A stretch of 64,000 bases of DNA from Burkholderiales bacterium (GTDB lineage: Bacteria; Pseudomonadota; Gammaproteobacteria; Burkholderiales; Casimicrobiaceae): positions 1 to 64,000 of the forward strand of contig JADZAQ010000051.1 of assembly GCA_020852555.1 (NCBI GenBank). Reading direction: 5' to 3'. Below are positions 62,114 to 64,000 of the stretch, one piece after another; the first letter of the stretch is position 1; each line of letters starts with the position of its first letter. The position numbers and the translations under genes were made by a program. Under the pieces are notes generated by a model that was given only the letters and a program-made list of their open reading frames with translations, searched no databases and was not told the DNA's origin.

Positions 62114-63451
62114 ATGAACATGGGACGTTCCACCAAACGCGTGCTGGCGCTGGTTGCATTTAGCGTCGGCGCCGCAGCTTCGACGGCGACGCTCGCCGCC
62201 GCCAACGAGCAGTTCTTTCCGATGATCGGATGGCGCACCGGGCCGCTGACGCCGCTCGGTGTGAATCTGGCCGGTGGCTGGATCGATTACATGGACCTGC
62301 TCAACAAGCGGGACGGCGGCATCAATGGCGTCAAGCTGACCTGGGAAGAATGCGAGACCGCGTACAAGGTCGACCGCGGCGTCGAATGCTACGAGCGCCT
62401 CAAGAAAGGCGGACCCAGCGGAGCGTCGGCATTCAACCCGATCAGCACTCAGGTCACGTACGCACTGCTCGACCGGACCAACACCGATCACATACCGATC
62501 GTCACCATCGGGTCCGGCCGGACCGACGCGACCGACGGCCGAGTGTTTCCGTACATCTTTCCGCTTGGTACGAACTACCTCTCGACGAACACGGTGAAGA
62601 TCAAATTCATCGGTTCGAAAGAGGGAGGGATGGACAAGCTGAAGGGGAAGAAGATCGTCAACCTGCACATGGACTCGGCGGCGGGCAAGGAGACGATCCC
62701 GATCCTCGAGGCGCAGGCCAAGAAATATGGCTTCGAGCTCGTCAACATCGCGGTTCCGATGCCCGGCAGCGAGCAGCAGGCGGCGTGGCTGGAAATCCGT
62801 CGCCTGAAGCCCGACTGGGTGATCCTGCGCGAGTGGGGCGTCGCTCCCGCGGTCGCGCTGAAGACGGCGGAGAAGGTGGGCTTTCCGGCCAACCGCATCG
62901 TCGCGGTTCCGTTCGCGGGCAGTGAAGACGACCTCACGGCTGCCGGCGACGCCGCGAAGGGCGTCTACGTCGTGCACCCGATGCCGCCCGGCGAGTTTCC
63001 CGTCACGCAGGAAATCAAGAAGTACCTCTACGGCGGAGGCAAGCGCGGCAACCTCGACGACGTCTCCCGCATGGGCACCGTGTTCTACAACATGGGATTG
63101 ACCTACGGCGTGGTGAACACCGAGGCGGTTCGAGTCGCCCAGCAGAAGTTCGGCAAGAAGCCGCTGACCGGCGAGCAGATCCAGTGGGGCCTGGAGCACC
63201 TCAATCTCGACGAGAAGAGGTTGAAGGAGCTCGGCGTCTGGGGGCTCGTGCAGCCGATCAAGTCGAGCTGCTCGGACCACGAGGGCGGCGGCAGCGCCAA
63301 GGTGTTCCAGTGGGACGGCGCCAAGCTCGTGCCCGCTTCGGACTGGATCCAGGGAGATCGTGCGCTCACCCGCGCGCTGGTGGAGGAGTCCTCCATGAAG
63401 TACGCGAAGGAGAAGGGAATCACCCCGCGCGATTGCTCGAAGGAGAACTGA
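62114..63451 (+). CDS. Periplasmic substrate-binding protein of a Liv-type ABC transporter
   Basis: 445-residue type I periplasmic binding protein. Signal peptide about 1-29 (MNMGRSTKRVLALVAFSVGAAASTATLAA). The mature part has the two-lobe pattern of LivK-like proteins (GWRTGPLTPLGVNLAGGWIDYMDLLNKRDGGINGVKL). Relatives often bind aromatic or branched carboxylates instead of amino acids. GGAGGAG (62101-62107) is a strong Shine-Dalgarno. C-terminal KEN end. Confidence 0.9.
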   Translation: MNMGRSTKRVLALVAFSVGAAASTATLAAANEQFFPMIGWRTGPLTPLGVNLAGGWIDYMDLLNKRDGGINGVKLTWEECETAYKVDRGVECYERLKKGGPSGASAFNPISTQVTYALLDRTNTDHIPIVTIGSGRTDATDGRVFPYIFPLGTNYLSTNTVKIKFIGSKEGGMDKLKGKKIVNLHMDSAAGKETIPILEAQAKKYGFELVNIAVPMPGSEQQAAWLEIRRLKPDWVILREWGVAPAVALKTAEKVGFPANRIVAVPFAGSEDDLTAAGDAAKGVYVVHPMPPGEFPVTQEIKKYLYGGGKRGNLDDVSRMGTVFYNMGLTYGVVNTEAVRVAQQKFGKKPLTGEQIQWGLEHLNLDEKRLKELGVWGLVQPIKSSCSDHEGGGSAKVFQWDGAKLVPASDWIQGDRALTRALVEESSMKYAKEKGITPRDCSKEN

Positions 63452-63609
63452 AGCGCGTTCCATCGTGCGACCGGCGCGCCGCCGACGCGGCTCGCCCGGT
63501 CGTCGTCGTTCGCTGTGTCGTTGTCGCACGTCGACTCGGCCCGGCGGCCTGTGACTATGACCACGACGCCATCAGCCTGCTGCGGCCGGGCGACGACTTT
63601 GGGTAGCGA

Positions 63610-64000
63610 GTGCTGATCGAGACCATACGGATCGAGGACGATCTCATCCAGTTCCGCACCAACCGGCGCGGGTGGCCGTCGTCGTGCAACGTGTACCTCG
63701 TGCGCGACGGATCGCGAGCCGTGCTCGTCGATGCGGGCCTGGGGGTCGATCCGGACCTCCACGCCCTGTTCGATGCGGTGGTCGCAGCGTTGGGTACGTG
63801 GAACCAGGGGCCGGGTGACCTCCACACCATCCTTCTCACGCACACGCATACCGACCATGCCGGCGGAGCCATTCAGCTCGCGCGGAAGACCGGTGCGCGG
63901 GTGCTGCTGCCCAGGCTGGGCTGGTCGCAGGCATCCGATCGCGGCTGGCAGGTGCACCACATCCTCCCCGACGAGGTCGCGCGCGAGATCGAGCTCGCTC
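63610..64000 (+). CDS. Metallo-beta-lactamase-fold hydrolase (3' truncated by window edge)
   Basis: The first 130 residues of an MBL-fold protein read from the GTG at 63610, which follows an in-frame TAG at 63604-63606. The metal site HTHTDH is present (H78, H80, D82, H83). The preceding LVDAGLGVDPDL is typical. The rest of the gene lies outside the window. A thioesterase-like or lactone-hydrolase role in the nearby catabolic locus is possible but unproven. Confidence 0.8.
   Translation, partial: MLIETIRIEDDLIQFRTNRRGWPSSCNVYLVRDGSRAVLVDAGLGVDPDLHALFDAVVAALGTWNQGPGDLHTILLTHTHTDHAGGAIQLARKTGARVLLPRLGWSQASDRGWQVHHILPDEVAREIELA

Noticed and set aside
59141-63529. A 1462-residue reading frame on the minus strand across tetR and livHMK
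   Set aside because: It lies fully opposite five well-supported genes, is Arg/His/Asp-rich as expected from GC-rich antisense frames, and shows no domain.

Overview
The window reads as one contiguous chromosome piece of a high-GC (about two thirds G+C) betaproteobacterium. The strongest argument is gene order: leuC-leuD-leuB-asd-fimV-truA-trpF-trpB-trpA-accD-folC-SPOR/dedD-cvpA-purF-Cys/Met PLP enzyme is the block I know from Burkholderiales-type genomes, and prfB-lysS, xseB-ispA and the TetR-controlled acyl-CoA clusters fit the same group. I cannot name a genus. No phage, integrase, insertion sequence or CRISPR array is visible.

Layout. 1-559: C-terminal end of clpA, with an in-frame TAG at the window edge. 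971-5000: isocitrate lyase, RNA 2',3'-cyclic phosphodiesterase, a 3-mercaptopyruvate-type sulfurtransferase and a Rieske oxygenase. 5354-7388: xseB, ispA, folE2. 7450-13141: a LytS/LytTR two-component pair, a glutamine amidotransferase, mutL and miaA. 13210-31118: the leu/asd/fimV/trp/acc/fol/pur block, ending in a PLP sulfur-amino-acid enzyme preceded by a complete promoter, SAM-II riboswitch and intrinsic terminator. 31119-31530: intergenic repeats. 31531-34855: a membrane protein, an orphan anaerobic sulfatase-maturase-type radical SAM protein and a lipoprotein with 2H-phosphoesterase-like motifs. 34889-41067 (minus strand): lpxH, two cyclophilins, a TPR protein, nudC, a TIM-barrel/VOC enzyme pair and a YqaA-type membrane protein. 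41167-44727: prfB with its programmed frameshift, lysS and a secreted protein. 44775-47578: a copper island (copA, copZ, csoR) whose promoter carries a CsoR-type palindrome. 47726-47802: tRNA-Pro(TGG).

47846-64000 is a large catabolic locus. A minus-strand run of ten genes (meaB, 3-hydroxyacyl-CoA dehydrogenase, thiolase, B12-dependent mutase large and small subunits, crotonase, acyl-CoA ligase, livG, livF, PaaK-like ligase) faces tetR, livH, livM, livK and a metallo-beta-lactamase-fold protein on the plus strand. The two promoter regions share a CAAGCGCT palindrome over their -35 boxes, so TetR probably controls both arms. The picture is uptake of a carboxylic acid by a Liv-type ABC transporter, CoA activation, adenosylcobalamin-dependent carbon-skeleton rearrangement and beta-oxidation.

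The mutase lacks the residues that methylmalonyl-CoA mutase uses to hold its substrate carboxylate, the thiolase lacks the usual second catalytic Cys, and the crotonase has an isomerase-type active site. The substrate is therefore probably unusual; this locus is my best candidate for an undescribed pathway.
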